Positions 44,446-54,466 are shown, counted from the stretch's first letter. The stretch is 64,000 nucleotides of DNA from Adhaeribacter aerolatus (GCF_007991635.1 NZ_BJYS01000001.1:1-64000); one strand, 5' to 3'. The notes: generated from the letters alone by a model not told the origin. Numbers and translations: made by a program.

Positions 44446-45027
44446 ATGGCCGAAATAGCAGTAGAAACCGAATTAATAACCGAACGCCTACGGTTACGAA
44501 CTTATCAGGAAGCCGATGCAGAAGCCTTCTTAACCTTAATTCAGGAAAACAAAACCCGTTTAGCACCCTCCTTCCCCAGCCGGGTGCGGGTAACCAACCG
44601 TTCCGAAGAAGCCCTGCGCTTGATAAAGCGGTTCCGGGTAGATTGGCAATTAGGGCAGGTATACGCCTTTGGTATTTGGCGTAAAGAACAAAACGTATAT
44701 ATTGGGGATATTTCGCTAAAGAATTTTGACAATTCAATCCCAAAAGCTGAAGTTGGCTACTACTTGGCGGCTGCCTCGGAAGGAAGAGGTTACTGTACCG
44801 AAGCTTTACGGGCCGTTACTAATTTTGCTTTTGAACAGCTAGACGTAAATAAATTATACATCCGTTGTTCGCTTGGCAATAACCGGAGTTACGCACTGGC
44901 CGAACGCTGCGGTTACCAGCGCGAAGGCTTGGTCCGGCACGATTTCCGGGACCACACCCGCCAGCTCATTGATGTTTACTACTACGGCATTACCCGCCCC
45001 GATTACCGGGCTTTTTACCAGAACTAA
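44446..45027 (+). CDS. RimJ/RimL-type GNAT acetyltransferase
   Basis: A 193-residue GNAT N-acetyltransferase of the ribosomal-protein-acetylating branch: ITERLRLRTYQEADAEAF at the start, the EVGYYLAAASEGRGYCTEAL acetyl-CoA loop (about 100-120) with the R-G-x-G/A-like pattern partly altered to EGRGYC, and RCSLGNNRSYALAERCGYQREG near the end. Transfers acetyl from acetyl-CoA to an amine; the substrate (L7/L12 or other) is not determined. Confidence 0.92.
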   Translation: MAEIAVETELITERLRLRTYQEADAEAFLTLIQENKTRLAPSFPSRVRVTNRSEEALRLIKRFRVDWQLGQVYAFGIWRKEQNVYIGDISLKNFDNSIPKAEVGYYLAAASEGRGYCTEALRAVTNFAFEQLDVNKLYIRCSLGNNRSYALAERCGYQREGLVRHDFRDHTRQLIDVYYYGITRPDYRAFYQN

Positions 45028-45097
45028 TTCCAAACCACCATCCGAAGGTTAAAATAGTTGGAGTAATTAATGTTGGCTTTACCGGGTGGCAGTAAGC

Positions 45098-46234
45098 TTA
45101 TTTTTTCCGTTTGGTTACAAATAAATCGGTATTATAACGCACGTAAAATGAACTGGAAAACTCCAGTTGCGGATCGTTAAAATCGTAGAGTGGTTCCAGG
45201 CGTAAGGTCAGAAACATATCTTCCAGCAGTTTTATATCGTGGCTAAAGCGGAGAATGAGTAGTTCCCGCTCTTTTTCTAAATAATTTGGTTTTTTAAAAG
45301 TGGTAGAGGCCGATTGAAACAAGCGTCCTCCCTGCTCCGCCAGATAACCATTCCCCCGCCAGTAACTCAGCATCACATTTTGCACCCGGGTATCTAAACC
45401 AGCGTTCAGGTAAAGGCCCGTACCACTGGTAAAAGGATATTGATACACATTGGAGAAGTCTTTAAACCCAACTAAATAATTTTCGGTATGCCAGGCCTTC
45501 CAGAAGTTACCATCGATGCTCTTCCGGAGTTTAAAACCAACGGCCCCGTTAAACAAAGTTACCAGCGGTAAACTAGCGGCATCTATCTGCCCGCCTTTGT
45601 GCTGTGCTGTAAACTGCACCGGCAAACTTAATCGCCAGCCCCGCACCTCGTCCTGGAACAAGCGCTGTTCTGCACTTAGGCCGCCGGCAATTTCTTCCCG
45701 GAACGGATCGCCCTTGTAAATCATTTTTTCCCAATCAATCCAGGAGTCGAGCCAGAGCTTATCGCGGTGCCAGATAAACTGAATGCCGTTTTCCAGCGGG
45801 TCGTTTATTACTTTCTCTAAATCGTACAGGGGCTCAATATAGCGGTGACTAACGTTGGCCTGCAAATTGCCGAACAGCAATTGATAATGCGGTTTTTGGA
45901 GCTTAACTGTAAACGTAGGCCTTACCTGGTTATAGCGGGTAGTGCCGAAATCCTGCCACAAGAGCGCCCCCGCCTCTATCCGAATAAATTCGGCCGGAAA
46001 ATATACCAGCTTCGGATTCAGGTGGTAGCCGAATAAAGTATAGCCATCGGCAATATCGTTAAAGTATTCGTTGTTCTTCAGAAATCCGAAAGCATCCAGC
46101 CCAATCCGGAAATCCTGGTCGTACTCGGCTTGTACGGTAAGCTTTTTTTCGAGCGCCGAATTATCGAGCTGGGCATAAGTAATTCGGACCGAAAAGGTTA
46201 AAAACAGGAGAAAAAAAGAATAAAATATCTTCAT
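45098..46234 (-). CDS. Probable outer-membrane beta-barrel protein
   Basis: 378 residues with a signal peptide (IFYSFFLLFLTFSVRITYAQ) and alternating beta-strand composition throughout, typical of a porin-like barrel (e.g. LHNP-, YWRGNGYL-, RLEPLYDFNDPQLEFSSSF- type strands); it ends with aromatic and basic residues rather than the canonical F. No family recognised. Divergent from recA. Confidence 0.65.
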   Translation of the reverse strand: MKIFYSFFLLFLTFSVRITYAQLDNSALEKKLTVQAEYDQDFRIGLDAFGFLKNNEYFNDIADGYTLFGYHLNPKLVYFPAEFIRIEAGALLWQDFGTTRYNQVRPTFTVKLQKPHYQLLFGNLQANVSHRYIEPLYDLEKVINDPLENGIQFIWHRDKLWLDSWIDWEKMIYKGDPFREEIAGGLSAEQRLFQDEVRGWRLSLPVQFTAQHKGGQIDAASLPLVTLFNGAVGFKLRKSIDGNFWKAWHTENYLVGFKDFSNVYQYPFTSGTGLYLNAGLDTRVQNVMLSYWRGNGYLAEQGGRLFQSASTTFKKPNYLEKERELLILRFSHDIKLLEDMFLTLRLEPLYDFNDPQLEFSSSFYVRYNTDLFVTKRKK

Positions 46235-46382
46235 AAATATACTGCCTGAATGGCACGAAAAAGCCTCCGCATATGTTAAAAATCAGCCTCTATTACCGTG
46301 GTTTCTTAGCCCGGCAAAGCTTGGAAATTGACGTAAAAAATCGTAATTTAGGCCTGAAATTAAGCAATATAAAAAGATAAAA

Positions 46383-47414
46383 ATGAGTGCAAACAACGAA
46401 AAATTAAAAGCTCTCCAGTTAACCATGGATAAACTCGACAAGACCTATGGCAAAGGTACTGTTATGAGACTGAGCGATAACAAAGTGGAAGAGGTCCCTG
46501 CTATATCCACCGGTTCTTTGGGGCTTGATATTGCACTGGGCGTAGGCGGCTTGCCCAGAGGCCGCGTGGTTGAAATTTATGGTCCGGAATCGTCTGGTAA
46601 AACAACCTTAACATTGCATTGTATTGCCGAAGCGCAGAAAAAAGGTGGCCTGGCTGCTTTTATTGATGCTGAGCACGCATTTGACCGGGTTTACGCCGAA
46701 AAATTAGGTATTGATACTACTAACTTATTAATTTCGCAGCCGGATAACGGGGAGCAGGCGCTGGAAATTGCCGACCACCTGATTAGCTCCGGTGCTATTG
46801 ATATTATTGTAATTGACTCGGTTGCAGCACTGGTGCCTAAAGGCGAACTGGAAGGCGATATGGGCGATAGCAAAATGGGTTTACAGGCCCGTTTAATGTC
46901 GCAGGCCTTACGGAAGCTTACAGGTACCATTAACAAAACCAACTGTTTGTGTATTTTCATTAACCAGTTACGTGAGAAAATTGGGGTAATGTTTGGTAAC
47001 CCCGAAACTACCACCGGTGGTAATGCCCTTAAATTCTACGCTTCGGTGCGTTTAGATATTCGCCGGATTGGCCAGATTAAAGAAGGTGCCGATAATGTAA
47101 CCGGTAACCGCACCAAGGTGAAGGTAGTAAAAAACAAAGTTGCGCCACCGTTTAAAGTGGTAGAATTTGATATTATGTACGGCGAAGGTATTTCTAAAGT
47201 AGGCGAAATCCTGGACTTGGGCGTGGAGTTAGGTATTATCCAGAAATCAGGTTCTTGGTTCTCTTACAACGGCGATAAACTAGGCCAGGGCCGCGATGCG
47301 GTTAAACAACTGTTACTGGACAACGAAGGCTTGATGGATGAACTGGAAGGTAAAATCCGGGCCATTGTAAAAGGCGAGCCGGAAAAAGTTGCCGCTGCAT
47401 TAAGCGACGAATAA
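46383..47414 (+). CDS. recA: Recombinase RecA
   Basis: DNA strand-exchange and LexA co-protease. 343 residues; Walker [10 protein letters not shown] (about 66-74), Walker [16 protein letters not shown], loop 1 near [16 protein letters not shown] and loop 2 [27 protein letters not shown] start. No SOS box or LexA site was recognised in the 148-bp leader. A terminator follows. Confidence 0.99.
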   Translation: MSANNEKLKALQLTMDKLDKTYGKGTVMRLSDNKVEEVPAISTGSLGLDIALGVGGLPRGRVVEIYGPESSGKTTLTLHCIAEAQKKGGLAAFIDAEHAFDRVYAEKLGIDTTNLLISQPDNGEQALEIADHLISSGAIDIIVIDSVAALVPKGELEGDMGDSKMGLQARLMSQALRKLTGTINKTNCLCIFINQLREKIGVMFGNPETTTGGNALKFYASVRLDIRRIGQIKEGADNVTGNRTKVKVVKNKVAPPFKVVEFDIMYGEGISKVGEILDLGVELGIIQKSGSWFSYNGDKLGQGRDAVKQLLLDNEGLMDELEGKIRAIVKGEPEKVAAALSDE

Positions 47415-47440
47415 CATTTTATTATATTTCAGTTAAAACT

Positions 47441-47470
47441 AAAAGGTGCTCTAATACAGGCACCTTTTTT
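47441..47470 (+). terminator. Terminator after recA
   Basis: Stem AAAGGTGC / GCACCTTT-type with a 10-nt loop and a following T run. Confidence 0.8.
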
Positions 47471-47576
47471 TATTGTTTACAGTTCTGCATATAAAATCAT
47501 TCTCTTAAATTTACCGTTGGTATAGTTGGTATAACATTTGTTCTCCGAAAGAATAAAAGCCAACTTTAAAACAGTT

Positions 47577-48377
47577 ATGAATAAATATTTGCCGGTATTT
47601 TTAGTATTGGTAGTAGTGCTGGCATCGGGCTTTATGCTGAACGATACCCTGCGCCGCGTGGAGCAGGATTCGTTTTCGACCGGTGAAGTGTTGCGGTACA
47701 AGGTGCATTACGGCGTGATTAACGCTGCCGAAGCCGTCATTGATATTGACCCTAACCTACAGAAAGTAAATAACCGGGCCTGCTACAAAGCCAATGTATA
47801 CGGCAAAACCATTGGCTCTTTCGATTTTTTTCTACGCATCCGCGATACCTGGCGCTCTTATATAGACACATCCGCTATTTTACCGCTGCGTTTTCACCGG
47901 AATATTGAAGAAGGCAAGTACCGAAAAAAAGAATACGTAAACTTTGACCATTACCGCAACATTGCGGTGGTAGAAGATAAAAAAGGCACCGAAACCTTTA
48001 AAATTCCGGAGAATGTGCAGGACATTGTCAGCGGTTTTTATTACATGCGCACGTTAAACCTCGATAAGTACAAAAACGGCGATGTTATCCGGCTACAAGG
48101 GTTCTTTGATGATGAGGTATATGATTTTACAGTTACCTTCCGGGGCCGCGAAATAGTAGAAACCAAAGCGGGCAATATTCAGGCTTTTAAACTGGTACCT
48201 AAAATGCCCGCTAATAAATTATTTTCCGGCGAAAACGCGGTATCGGTGTATCTCTCCGACGACAAAAACAAAATTCCGGTAATGATTAAAGCCGAAATGT
48301 TTGTGGGCTCCATTAAAGTTAATTTATACCATTACAGCGGTTTGAAATATAAGCTGAATGTGGCTAAAAGCAGCTAA
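47577..48377 (+). CDS. Exported DUF3108 protein
   Basis: From the ATG at 47577 this is 266 residues: signal-anchor (MNKYLPVFLVLVVVLASGFML) followed by a DUF3108 domain with GEVLRYKVHYGVINAAEAVIDI, PLRFHRNIEEGKYRKKEYVNFD and FSGENAVSVYLSDDKNKIPVMIKA. DUF3108 is a beta-rich envelope domain of unknown role. The longer frame from 47538 is not favoured. It precedes the PhoB-like regulator by 158 bp. Confidence 0.88.
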   Translation: MNKYLPVFLVLVVVLASGFMLNDTLRRVEQDSFSTGEVLRYKVHYGVINAAEAVIDIDPNLQKVNNRACYKANVYGKTIGSFDFFLRIRDTWRSYIDTSAILPLRFHRNIEEGKYRKKEYVNFDHYRNIAVVEDKKGTETFKIPENVQDIVSGFYYMRTLNLDKYKNGDVIRLQGFFDDEVYDFTVTFRGREIVETKAGNIQAFKLVPKMPANKLFSGENAVSVYLSDDKNKIPVMIKAEMFVGSIKVNLYHYSGLKYKLNVAKSS

Positions 48378-48535
48378 AGCTCTCTTTTTAAGGCGAAACT
48401 CTGCGCGGAGGTTAATCTTAATAATTTCTTAACATACAGGCAGCTTATTACCAATGCCTTAGCCATTTAAATATGTTATCTTTGTTAAGGTTAAACCAAG
48501 ATTGCTTGGGCAGTCTTAAAAAGTAACTAAACAAA

Positions 48536-49228
48536 GTGCAAACAACAGCTAATTATAAAATTCTGGTAGTAGACGACGACCCGGATATTGTGGAACTACT
48601 GCAATATAACCTTAACCGGGAAAACTACGAAGTGGCCAGCGCCGAAAACGGCAAAGCCGCCATTGCTACGGCCCTTACCTACAAACCCGATATTATATTA
48701 ATGGATGTAATGATGCCGTTGATGGATGGTATAACGGCTTGCCGGCATCTGCGGGAATTGCCGGAGTTTAAAGAAACCTTTATTATATTTTTGACGGCCC
48801 GCTCCGAAGAGTTCTCAGAAGTGGCAGCTTTCGAGGCCGGAGCCGATGATTTTATTAGCAAGCCCATTAAGCCCCGGGCACTCTTAAGCCGGTTGGCCGC
48901 TTATGTGCGGCGCGATGCCAGCCAATCGCCGGAGGCAAACGAAGTTATACAAGTAAGTAATCTCCGGATAGACCGCACCAGCTTCTCGGTATTTAAAAAC
49001 GACGAAAAAATTACTTTGCCCAAAAAAGAGTTTGAGTTGCTTTCTTTTCTGGCAGCTACCCCCGACAAAGTATTTAACCGGGAAGAGTTACTGAACAATA
49101 TTTGGGGAACCGATGTATTTGTAATTGCCCGTACCGTGGATGTACACATCCGGAAGGTACGCGAAAAAATAGGCGAAGAACATATTAAAACGATTAAAGG
49201 GGTTGGCTATAAGTTTAACCGAGATTAA
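48536..49228 (+). CDS. OmpR/PhoB-family response regulator
   Basis: 230 residues: receiver (about 5-120, phosphoacceptor D55 in IILMDVMMPL, K in FISKPIKPRALL) and winged-helix effector (about 135-230, EFELLSFLAATPDKVFNREELL, ARTVDVHIRKVREKIG, IKGVGYKF). Translation starts at a GTG at 48536; no ATG is available. It is coupled to the kinase gene 2 bp downstream. PhoB-like by layout; the actual signal may not be phosphate. Confidence 0.93.
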   Translation: MQTTANYKILVVDDDPDIVELLQYNLNRENYEVASAENGKAAIATALTYKPDIILMDVMMPLMDGITACRHLRELPEFKETFIIFLTARSEEFSEVAAFEAGADDFISKPIKPRALLSRLAAYVRRDASQSPEANEVIQVSNLRIDRTSFSVFKNDEKITLPKKEFELLSFLAATPDKVFNREELLNNIWGTDVFVIARTVDVHIRKVREKIGEEHIKTIKGVGYKFNRD

Positions 49229-49230
49229 CC

Positions 49231-50268
49231 ATGAATCTTAATTCCCGGACAATAGCCATTATTGTCTCGGCGGTGGCGGCGGCAATATTTACCGCCTTCC
49301 TTTTATTTTCCCAATATTTGTCGGTGCGGGGGCTGGTTGTTTGGCTGGGCCTCACCTTTTCGGTTTGCTTTATTCTGGTATATTTCTCTTTCGAAACCCT
49401 GATATTCCGGGAGATAAACAATATTTACGCCGGACTGGAGCATATTAAACGGAAAGAATTCCGGCGCATGAGCAATAAATTTTTATTTCGTCCCGAACCT
49501 TTAAAGCGGATTAAAGACGAAATATTGTATATGGCCGAGCAAAAGCAAAAAGAGATAGACGAGCTCAAGCGGCTACAGGTTCTCCGGCGCGAGTTTCTGG
49601 CCGATGTTTCGCACGAACTCAAGACTCCGATTTTTGCGGCCCAGGGCTTTATTCATACCCTGCTGGATGGCGCCATGGATGATGAAAACGTACGCGATAA
49701 ATTTCTGCAGAAAGCTGCCAAAAGCCTCGATGGCCTTGATAACCTGGTGCAAGACTTAATCAGTATTTCGCAACTGGAGAAGGGGGTGGTAAAAATGCAG
49801 AAAAAGAATTTCGATATAGCATTGCTCTGCCGCGAAGTATTTGAAGAACTGGAACAAAAAGCGGCCACCCAAAACGTTAAACTGCACCTGGACACGGAAG
49901 GAGATGGTCCTTTTGGTGTTTACGCCGACTGGAACCGCATTAAACAGGTACTCATTAATTTAGTGGACAACGCTATCAAATACGGCCAGCCCGAAGGAAA
50001 TATCTGGATTAAACTTTCCGAAACAAAAAAGCGGGTCCAGATTACCGTGACAGACGATGGCCCCGGCATTGCCGAAGAACACCAAACCCGGGTTTTCGAA
50101 CGTTTTTACCGCATTGACAAAAGCCGTTCGCGCGATAGTGGTGGTTCGGGCCTCGGACTAGCTATTTCCAAGCATATTTTAGAAGCGCACCGCTCTTCCA
50201 TAGAACTCACCAGTAAAATAAATCGGGGTACCTCCCTGCGTTTCCGGCTAAGCAAGGCCAAGGTTTAA
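49231..50268 (+). CDS. PhoR-like sensor histidine kinase
   Basis: 345 residues: two N-terminal helices (about 8-60) with a minimal external loop, a short linker, HisKA with VSHELKTPIFAAQGF (H at about 125), and HATPase with N box LINLVDNAIKYG, G1 DDGPGIAEEHQ, F box ERFYRIDKSRSR and G2 GGSGLGLAI. It partners with the regulator upstream (2-bp gap). No PAS is seen, unlike classical PhoR. Confidence 0.93.
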   Translation: MNLNSRTIAIIVSAVAAAIFTAFLLFSQYLSVRGLVVWLGLTFSVCFILVYFSFETLIFREINNIYAGLEHIKRKEFRRMSNKFLFRPEPLKRIKDEILYMAEQKQKEIDELKRLQVLRREFLADVSHELKTPIFAAQGFIHTLLDGAMDDENVRDKFLQKAAKSLDGLDNLVQDLISISQLEKGVVKMQKKNFDIALLCREVFEELEQKAATQNVKLHLDTEGDGPFGVYADWNRIKQVLINLVDNAIKYGQPEGNIWIKLSETKKRVQITVTDDGPGIAEEHQTRVFERFYRIDKSRSRDSGGSGLGLAISKHILEAHRSSIELTSKINRGTSLRFRLSKAKV

Positions 50269-50507
50269 ATTCGTTATTTGTTAATCGTTGTTTGTTAATC
50301 GGAGATTGATGATGTGCCAGCGACTGTTCTTCCTCATTGCCTTGGCAATATTTTACTTTCGCTAGTTTAGTTATCAAAAGCTGTTTTGTTACGTTAATAA
50401 AATAAACCTGCATCTTTGCAGTCAATCCAAAATTATTCCGAACATCGAATTTGAAACATTAAATATTCGAAGCGCGAATAACGAACCACGATTAACGACC
50501 AACGAAT
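50269..50507. repeat. Inverted stutter repeats flanking the kinase/RluA gap
   Basis: Left side (about 50270-50300) reads TTCGTTATTTGTTAATCG-like words; right side (about 50472-50505) contains their reverse complement (CGAATAACGAAC, ATTAACGACCAACGAA). An imperfect inverted repeat of about 30 bp arms enclosing the gap, of unknown role. Confidence 0.5.
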
Positions 50508-51221
50508 ATGAAATATCCTGTTTTTAAGGATTTAATACTTTTCGAGAACGACGATTTTATTATCATAAATAAACCTCCTTTTTTGGCTACGCTCGAAGAT
50601 CGTACGCCCCAAAGCACCAATATTTTGCGCCTGGCCCGGCAGTACCACGAAGATGCCCAGGCTTGCCACCGACTGGATAAAGAAACTTCCGGCACCCTGG
50701 CTTTAGCAAAAAACAATGAAGCTTACCGCCATTTATCCATGCAGTTTGAGCACCGGCAGGTAACTAAACTGTACCACGCGGTAGCCTGGGGCTCCCACGA
50801 TTTCCAGGATTTACTTGTGGATAAGGCCATTCAGCCGGGCCTGAAAGGTACTGCCAAACTAAGCCGTTCGGGAAAATCCGCCGAAACGTACTTTACCACG
50901 CTGGAAAAATACAGCCAGCACACCTTGTTAGCTTGTAAGCCCATAACCGGACGGATGCACCAGATACGATTGCACCTGGCCTTTTTAAAGGCCCCTATTG
51001 TAGGCGATACCTTATACAAAGGCGAACACGTATATTTATCGAGTCTGAAGCGCAAGTTTAATTTAAAGAAGGAAGAGGAAGAGCAACCTTTTATCAAACG
51101 TTTTGCGCTGCATTCGAGCCAGTTAGGATTTACTTCTTTAAGCGGCGAACCCATTCTGGTAGAGGCGCCTTACCCCAAAGATTTTCAGGTACTGTTAAAA
51201 ATGCTGCGGCAATACAGTTAA
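50508..51221 (+). CDS. RluA-family 23S rRNA/tRNA pseudouridine synthase
   Basis: 237 residues; the catalytic motif CHRLDKETSGTLALAKN (Asp at about 55) identifies the RluA family, with KLYHAVAWG and GRMHQIRLHLA further on. No S4 domain. Isomerises a uridine in rRNA or tRNA; target unassigned. ATG start. Confidence 0.93.
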   Translation: MKYPVFKDLILFENDDFIIINKPPFLATLEDRTPQSTNILRLARQYHEDAQACHRLDKETSGTLALAKNNEAYRHLSMQFEHRQVTKLYHAVAWGSHDFQDLLVDKAIQPGLKGTAKLSRSGKSAETYFTTLEKYSQHTLLACKPITGRMHQIRLHLAFLKAPIVGDTLYKGEHVYLSSLKRKFNLKKEEEEQPFIKRFALHSSQLGFTSLSGEPILVEAPYPKDFQVLLKMLRQYS

Positions 51222-51243
51222 ACTTTTAATAATTACCAACAAA

Positions 51244-51290
51244 AAAGCCCGGTTAATTCCTGAATGTAAATCAGGAATTAACCGGGCTTT
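51244..51290. terminator. Perfect 20-bp stem terminator between RluA and CheC-like genes
   Basis: Arms 51244-51263 and 51271-51290, loop ATGTAAA, A and T tracts on either side; serves both convergent genes. Confidence 0.9.
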
Positions 51291-51322
51291 GCTTTAAGGG
51301 GCTTTACCCAGAGGGAAATGCC

Positions 51323-51970
51323 TTAGGTCAATTCTTTCAGCAATTTGTAATCATACAGATTATCGCGCCGGATTATGCGTAGCAACGTAGAAACCGAAAG
51401 CGAATCGAACACCACCAGCATGGGTATTTCTACTTCTTTAAGTAAATTATTAAACTGGGTTTTAATGGTAATTACAAAAGGCTGATAACCGGGCAAATCT
51501 TCCAATATATGGTTGATTGAACCGGCTTTATTCGAAAATAAGTGCACCGGCTCGGTAGTTGTCAGGTTTAGTTTCAGAATTTGGCTTAATTGATTCGCCA
51601 GAGCCTCTGTTACTACCTGGCTTATTTCCCGAAGCATTTCATTTTTCTTCTGTTGTAATTCTGCATTACCAAGAATTAAATCCTGATCCAGGCATACCTC
51701 TGCAATTTTCCCAATGTTCTCTTCGGTAAAAAGCATAAAAGTTTTGCCGTTCAAATCGCCTGTAATACCTGATCGAAGAACAAAATATATTGCTTCGAAT
51801 TCATCGATTACATCGGGTAAAACGCGGGGCTCAATAATTTTAACTTCCGGCACATTCAGCAACACGCCTGATTTAGAAAAATTAGAAAAAGAGTCGGCTG
51901 CTCTGGCCAAGCCAATGCTAATTATTTCCCGGAGCACATCCTTTTCTAATTCGTTTATTATAATGTACAT
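51323..51970 (-). CDS. CheC-like protein with altered active-site residues
   Basis: 215 residues with the duplicated CheC/CheX fold: first repeat DVLREIISIGLARAADSFS (about 11-29), second EMLREISQVVTEALANQLS (about 111-129). CheC phosphatases use E-x2-N in each repeat to dephosphorylate CheY-P. Here the Asn positions are Ser18 and Gln118, so phosphatase activity is doubtful; it may bind a receiver without hydrolysis, or have a new role. There are no other chemotaxis genes in the window. Transcribed alone from a 650-bp upstream region. Confidence 0.78.
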   Translation of the reverse strand: MYIIINELEKDVLREIISIGLARAADSFSNFSKSGVLLNVPEVKIIEPRVLPDVIDEFEAIYFVLRSGITGDLNGKTFMLFTEENIGKIAEVCLDQDLILGNAELQQKKNEMLREISQVVTEALANQLSQILKLNLTTTEPVHLFSNKAGSINHILEDLPGYQPFVITIKTQFNNLLKEVEIPMLVVFDSLSVSTLLRIIRRDNLYDYKLLKELT

Positions 51971-52624
51971 CTCACAAAAACTAAAATTCTAATCCTAATG
52001 GCGTTAGCTTATCTGTTAACTCCTTCAGATACTTTGTATTTAAACGTAGGTATAAATACGAGGGCAATTTTAAAAAGTAAGCTTTAAAAGTAAAAATATT
52101 TATGTAATTTTTTATTCCTTTTAACTGATAATCAACTATTTTATCTTAATCTTTTTATCTGCTAAGCAAGCGTTTCAGCCTCATTATTATATTTAAAACT
52201 TCTGAAAAATATAATAATTCTGCCGCTGATTACCGCTAAGGCGTGTTTTCAACTGCAACTGATTAATCAGAAGACAACCACAGGCAGGCACGAAACAACC
52301 GGGCGTACGTTCCAACATAAAAGATTAAAACCGGAAAAGGCAAATTTGGTTTTGTTTTTTTTATTTCGACCCTACGTATTTATTTCATTATCCTTTTTTA
52401 CGCAGCAATAATTGGCAGTACCATTGATACTAATCATTCAAGTAATTAAAAGAATAAAAAGGGCTGTAAATTCCGATTCCGGAAAAGTACCTACCACAAA
52501 TATCAGAATACTAATTTTTTAATTATCAGCCGTTTGTAAATCCGATAATTTACCTTAACTTTGCACCTCCTTTTCTGAATACTAAAAGGAAATCTATTCA
52601 TTTATAACCATTTAACCATCAATA
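51971..52624. other. Divergent gap, CheC-like / ribosomal operon
   Basis: AT-rich, about 650 bp. Holds the rplM promoter at 52533-52563 on the right; I see no gene, RNA or repeat in the remainder. Confidence 0.5.
52533..52563 (+). promoter_or_regulatory. Consensus Bacteroidota sigma promoter of the rplM operon
   Basis: TTTG (-33, 52533-52536), exactly 19 bp spacer, TAACTTTG (-7, 52556-52563). Matches the phylum consensus TTTG-N19-TAnnTTTG perfectly. The start should lie near 52570, leaving a leader of about 55 nt before rplM. Confidence 0.88.
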
Positions 52625-53074
52625 ATGGACCATTTAAGTTATAAGACGCTATCAGTTAGTAAAGCGACCGCTAATAAAGGTTGGGTAGTGATAGACGCCG
52701 GAGACGCAACATTAGGCCGGGTAGCCAGCCAAATAGCTAACATTTTAAGAGGTAAGCACAAAGCTTCCTTTACCCCTAACGCGGATTGCGGCGATAATGT
52801 AATTGTTATCAATGCGGTTAATTTACGCGTTACCGGTAAAAAACTAGATAACAAAGTTTATGTAACGCACTCTGGTTATCCAGGTGGTCAGAAACATACT
52901 ACCGTTCGCGAACTGAAAGCCAAATCGCCGGCTAAAGTAGTAGAAAGAGCGGTACGCGGTATGCTGCCCCGCACCCGTTTGGGCCGCGAGCAATTCCGTA
53001 ACCTGTTTGTGTACGATGGCGCGGAACATCCGCACGAAGCACAACAGCCAAAACAAGTAAAAATCAATTTATAA
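52625..53074 (+). CDS. rplM: 50S ribosomal protein L13
   Basis: 149 residues, normal length; KGWVVIDAGDATLGRVASQIANILRGKHK and GMLPRTRLGR are L13 signatures. First gene of the rplM-rpsI-rpsB group; 9 bp before rpsI. Confidence 0.98.
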   Translation: MDHLSYKTLSVSKATANKGWVVIDAGDATLGRVASQIANILRGKHKASFTPNADCGDNVIVINAVNLRVTGKKLDNKVYVTHSGYPGGQKHTTVRELKAKSPAKVVERAVRGMLPRTRLGREQFRNLFVYDGAEHPHEAQQPKQVKINL

Positions 53075-53083
53075 TCATAATTA

Positions 53084-53470
53084 ATGGAAGTTCTCAATAC
53101 ATCTGGTAGAAGAAAAACCTCGGTGGCGCGTGTTTACATGACGTCTGGGCAAGGGAATATCACTATTAACGATAGAGATATAAAAGAATATTTCGCGAGC
53201 GAAGTATTACAAACAATCGTTAACCAGCCATTCAAAACTTTGGATGCGATTGGTAAATACGACGTTCGGGTGAACGTAAAAGGTGGTGGTACCAGCGGAC
53301 AAGCCGAAGCAATCCGGTTAGCCATTGCCAAAGCCCTGATAACTGAAAACGCCGAGAGCCGTCCGGCCCTGAAGAAAGAAGGCTTCTTAACCCGCGACCC
53401 CCGGATGGTGGAGCGTAAGAAGTTCGGTAGAGCAAAAGCGAGACGTTCATTCCAGTTCTCTAAACGTTAA
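53084..53470 (+). CDS. rpsI: 30S ribosomal protein S9
   Basis: 128 residues; GRRKTSVARVYM at the start, GGGTSGQAEAIRLAIAKAL, and the typical basic end RKKFGRAKARRSFQFSKR. Located 9 bp after rplM and 21 bp before rpsB. Confidence 0.98.
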   Translation: MEVLNTSGRRKTSVARVYMTSGQGNITINDRDIKEYFASEVLQTIVNQPFKTLDAIGKYDVRVNVKGGGTSGQAEAIRLAIAKALITENAESRPALKKEGFLTRDPRMVERKKFGRAKARRSFQFSKR

Positions 53471-53491
53471 AATTAAAGGTGTATCAGAAAA

Positions 53492-54262
53492 ATGGCTAGT
53501 ACAAATTATAAAGAATTACTTGATGCCGGTGTTCACTTCGGGCACCTTACCCGGAAATGGGATCCGAAAATGGCTCCTTACATTTTCATGGAGAAAAACG
53601 GCATTCATATTATCGACCTGAACAAAACCGTAGCTTCTTTAGACGAAGCTGCTGCTGCTATCCGCCAGATAGCTAAATCGGGCCGGAAAATCCTGTTTGT
53701 AGCTACAAAGAAACAAGCCCAGGATATTGTTGCCGAAGAAGCAAAAAGACTTAAAATGCCTTACGTTACCGACCGTTGGTTGGGTGGTATGCTTACCAAC
53801 TTTGCTACCGTACGTAAGTCGTTAAAGAAAATGTCTACCATCGATAAAATGGTAAAAGACAATACGGCTTATGCCGCTATGGCAAAACGCGAACGTTTAA
53901 TGTTATCGCGCGAGCGGGAAAAATTATCGCGCGTACTGGGTGGTATTGCTGACTTGTCTCGGTTACCAGCAGCTTTATTTGTAGTAGATGTTAAGCGCGA
54001 GCACATTGCTATTAAAGAAGCTCAGAAATTAAACCTGCCGGTATTTGCAATTGTTGATACCAACTCTAACCCAGAGTTAGTTGATTTCCCAATTCCGGCG
54101 AACGACGATGCTTCAAAATCGATTGCGCTGATTGTGAGCGTAATGGGTAAAGCCATTGAAGAAGGTTTATCTGAAAGAAAAGTAGACAAAGAAGATACGG
54201 AGCGCAAGCGTTCTGAAGATGAAGGCATTGCAGAAAAAGTAGCTGCTGATTCTGGAGAATAA
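53492..54262 (+). CDS. rpsB: 30S ribosomal protein S2
   Basis: 256 residues; [19 protein letters not shown], the [13 protein letters not shown] and [25 protein letters not shown] segments of S2. A charged C-terminal tail extends about 30 residues. A terminator follows, before tsf. Confidence 0.98.
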   Translation: MASTNYKELLDAGVHFGHLTRKWDPKMAPYIFMEKNGIHIIDLNKTVASLDEAAAAIRQIAKSGRKILFVATKKQAQDIVAEEAKRLKMPYVTDRWLGGMLTNFATVRKSLKKMSTIDKMVKDNTAYAAMAKRERLMLSREREKLSRVLGGIADLSRLPAALFVVDVKREHIAIKEAQKLNLPVFAIVDTNSNPELVDFPIPANDDASKSIALIVSVMGKAIEEGLSERKVDKEDTERKRSEDEGIAEKVAADSGE

Positions 54263-54298
54263 TTCGGGAGACAAATCTAAATCTTTTAATACCCTATA

Positions 54299-54341
54299 AA
54301 CTGAACATTGGAAATCTTAATTCTGATGTTCAGTTTTTTTT
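54299..54341 (+). terminator. Terminator between rpsB and tsf
   Basis: Stem ACTGAACAT / ATGTTCAGT, loop of 17, followed by eight T. Confidence 0.8.
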
Positions 54342-54354
54342 AAAGCACAAATCA

Positions 54355-54420
54355 GACGTTGGATGTTAGATACTAGATATTGGATGCTAGATAATAGATA
54401 CTGGATTTAATATTCACAAA
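54355..54420. repeat. Stutter repeats in the tsf leader
   Basis: Degenerate tandem words GTTGGATGTTAGATA, CTAGATATTGGATG and CTAGATAATAGATA with a unit of about 8-10 bp, between the rpsB terminator and tsf. Confidence 0.6.
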
Positions 54421-54466
54421 ATCTGACTTTTAACTTTTAACTCATAACTTTAAACTAAATAGAAAT

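Noticed and set aside
44438-44743. Minus-strand frame opposite the acetyltransferase gene
   Set aside because: Shadow frame of a clear GNAT gene with no independent coding signal.
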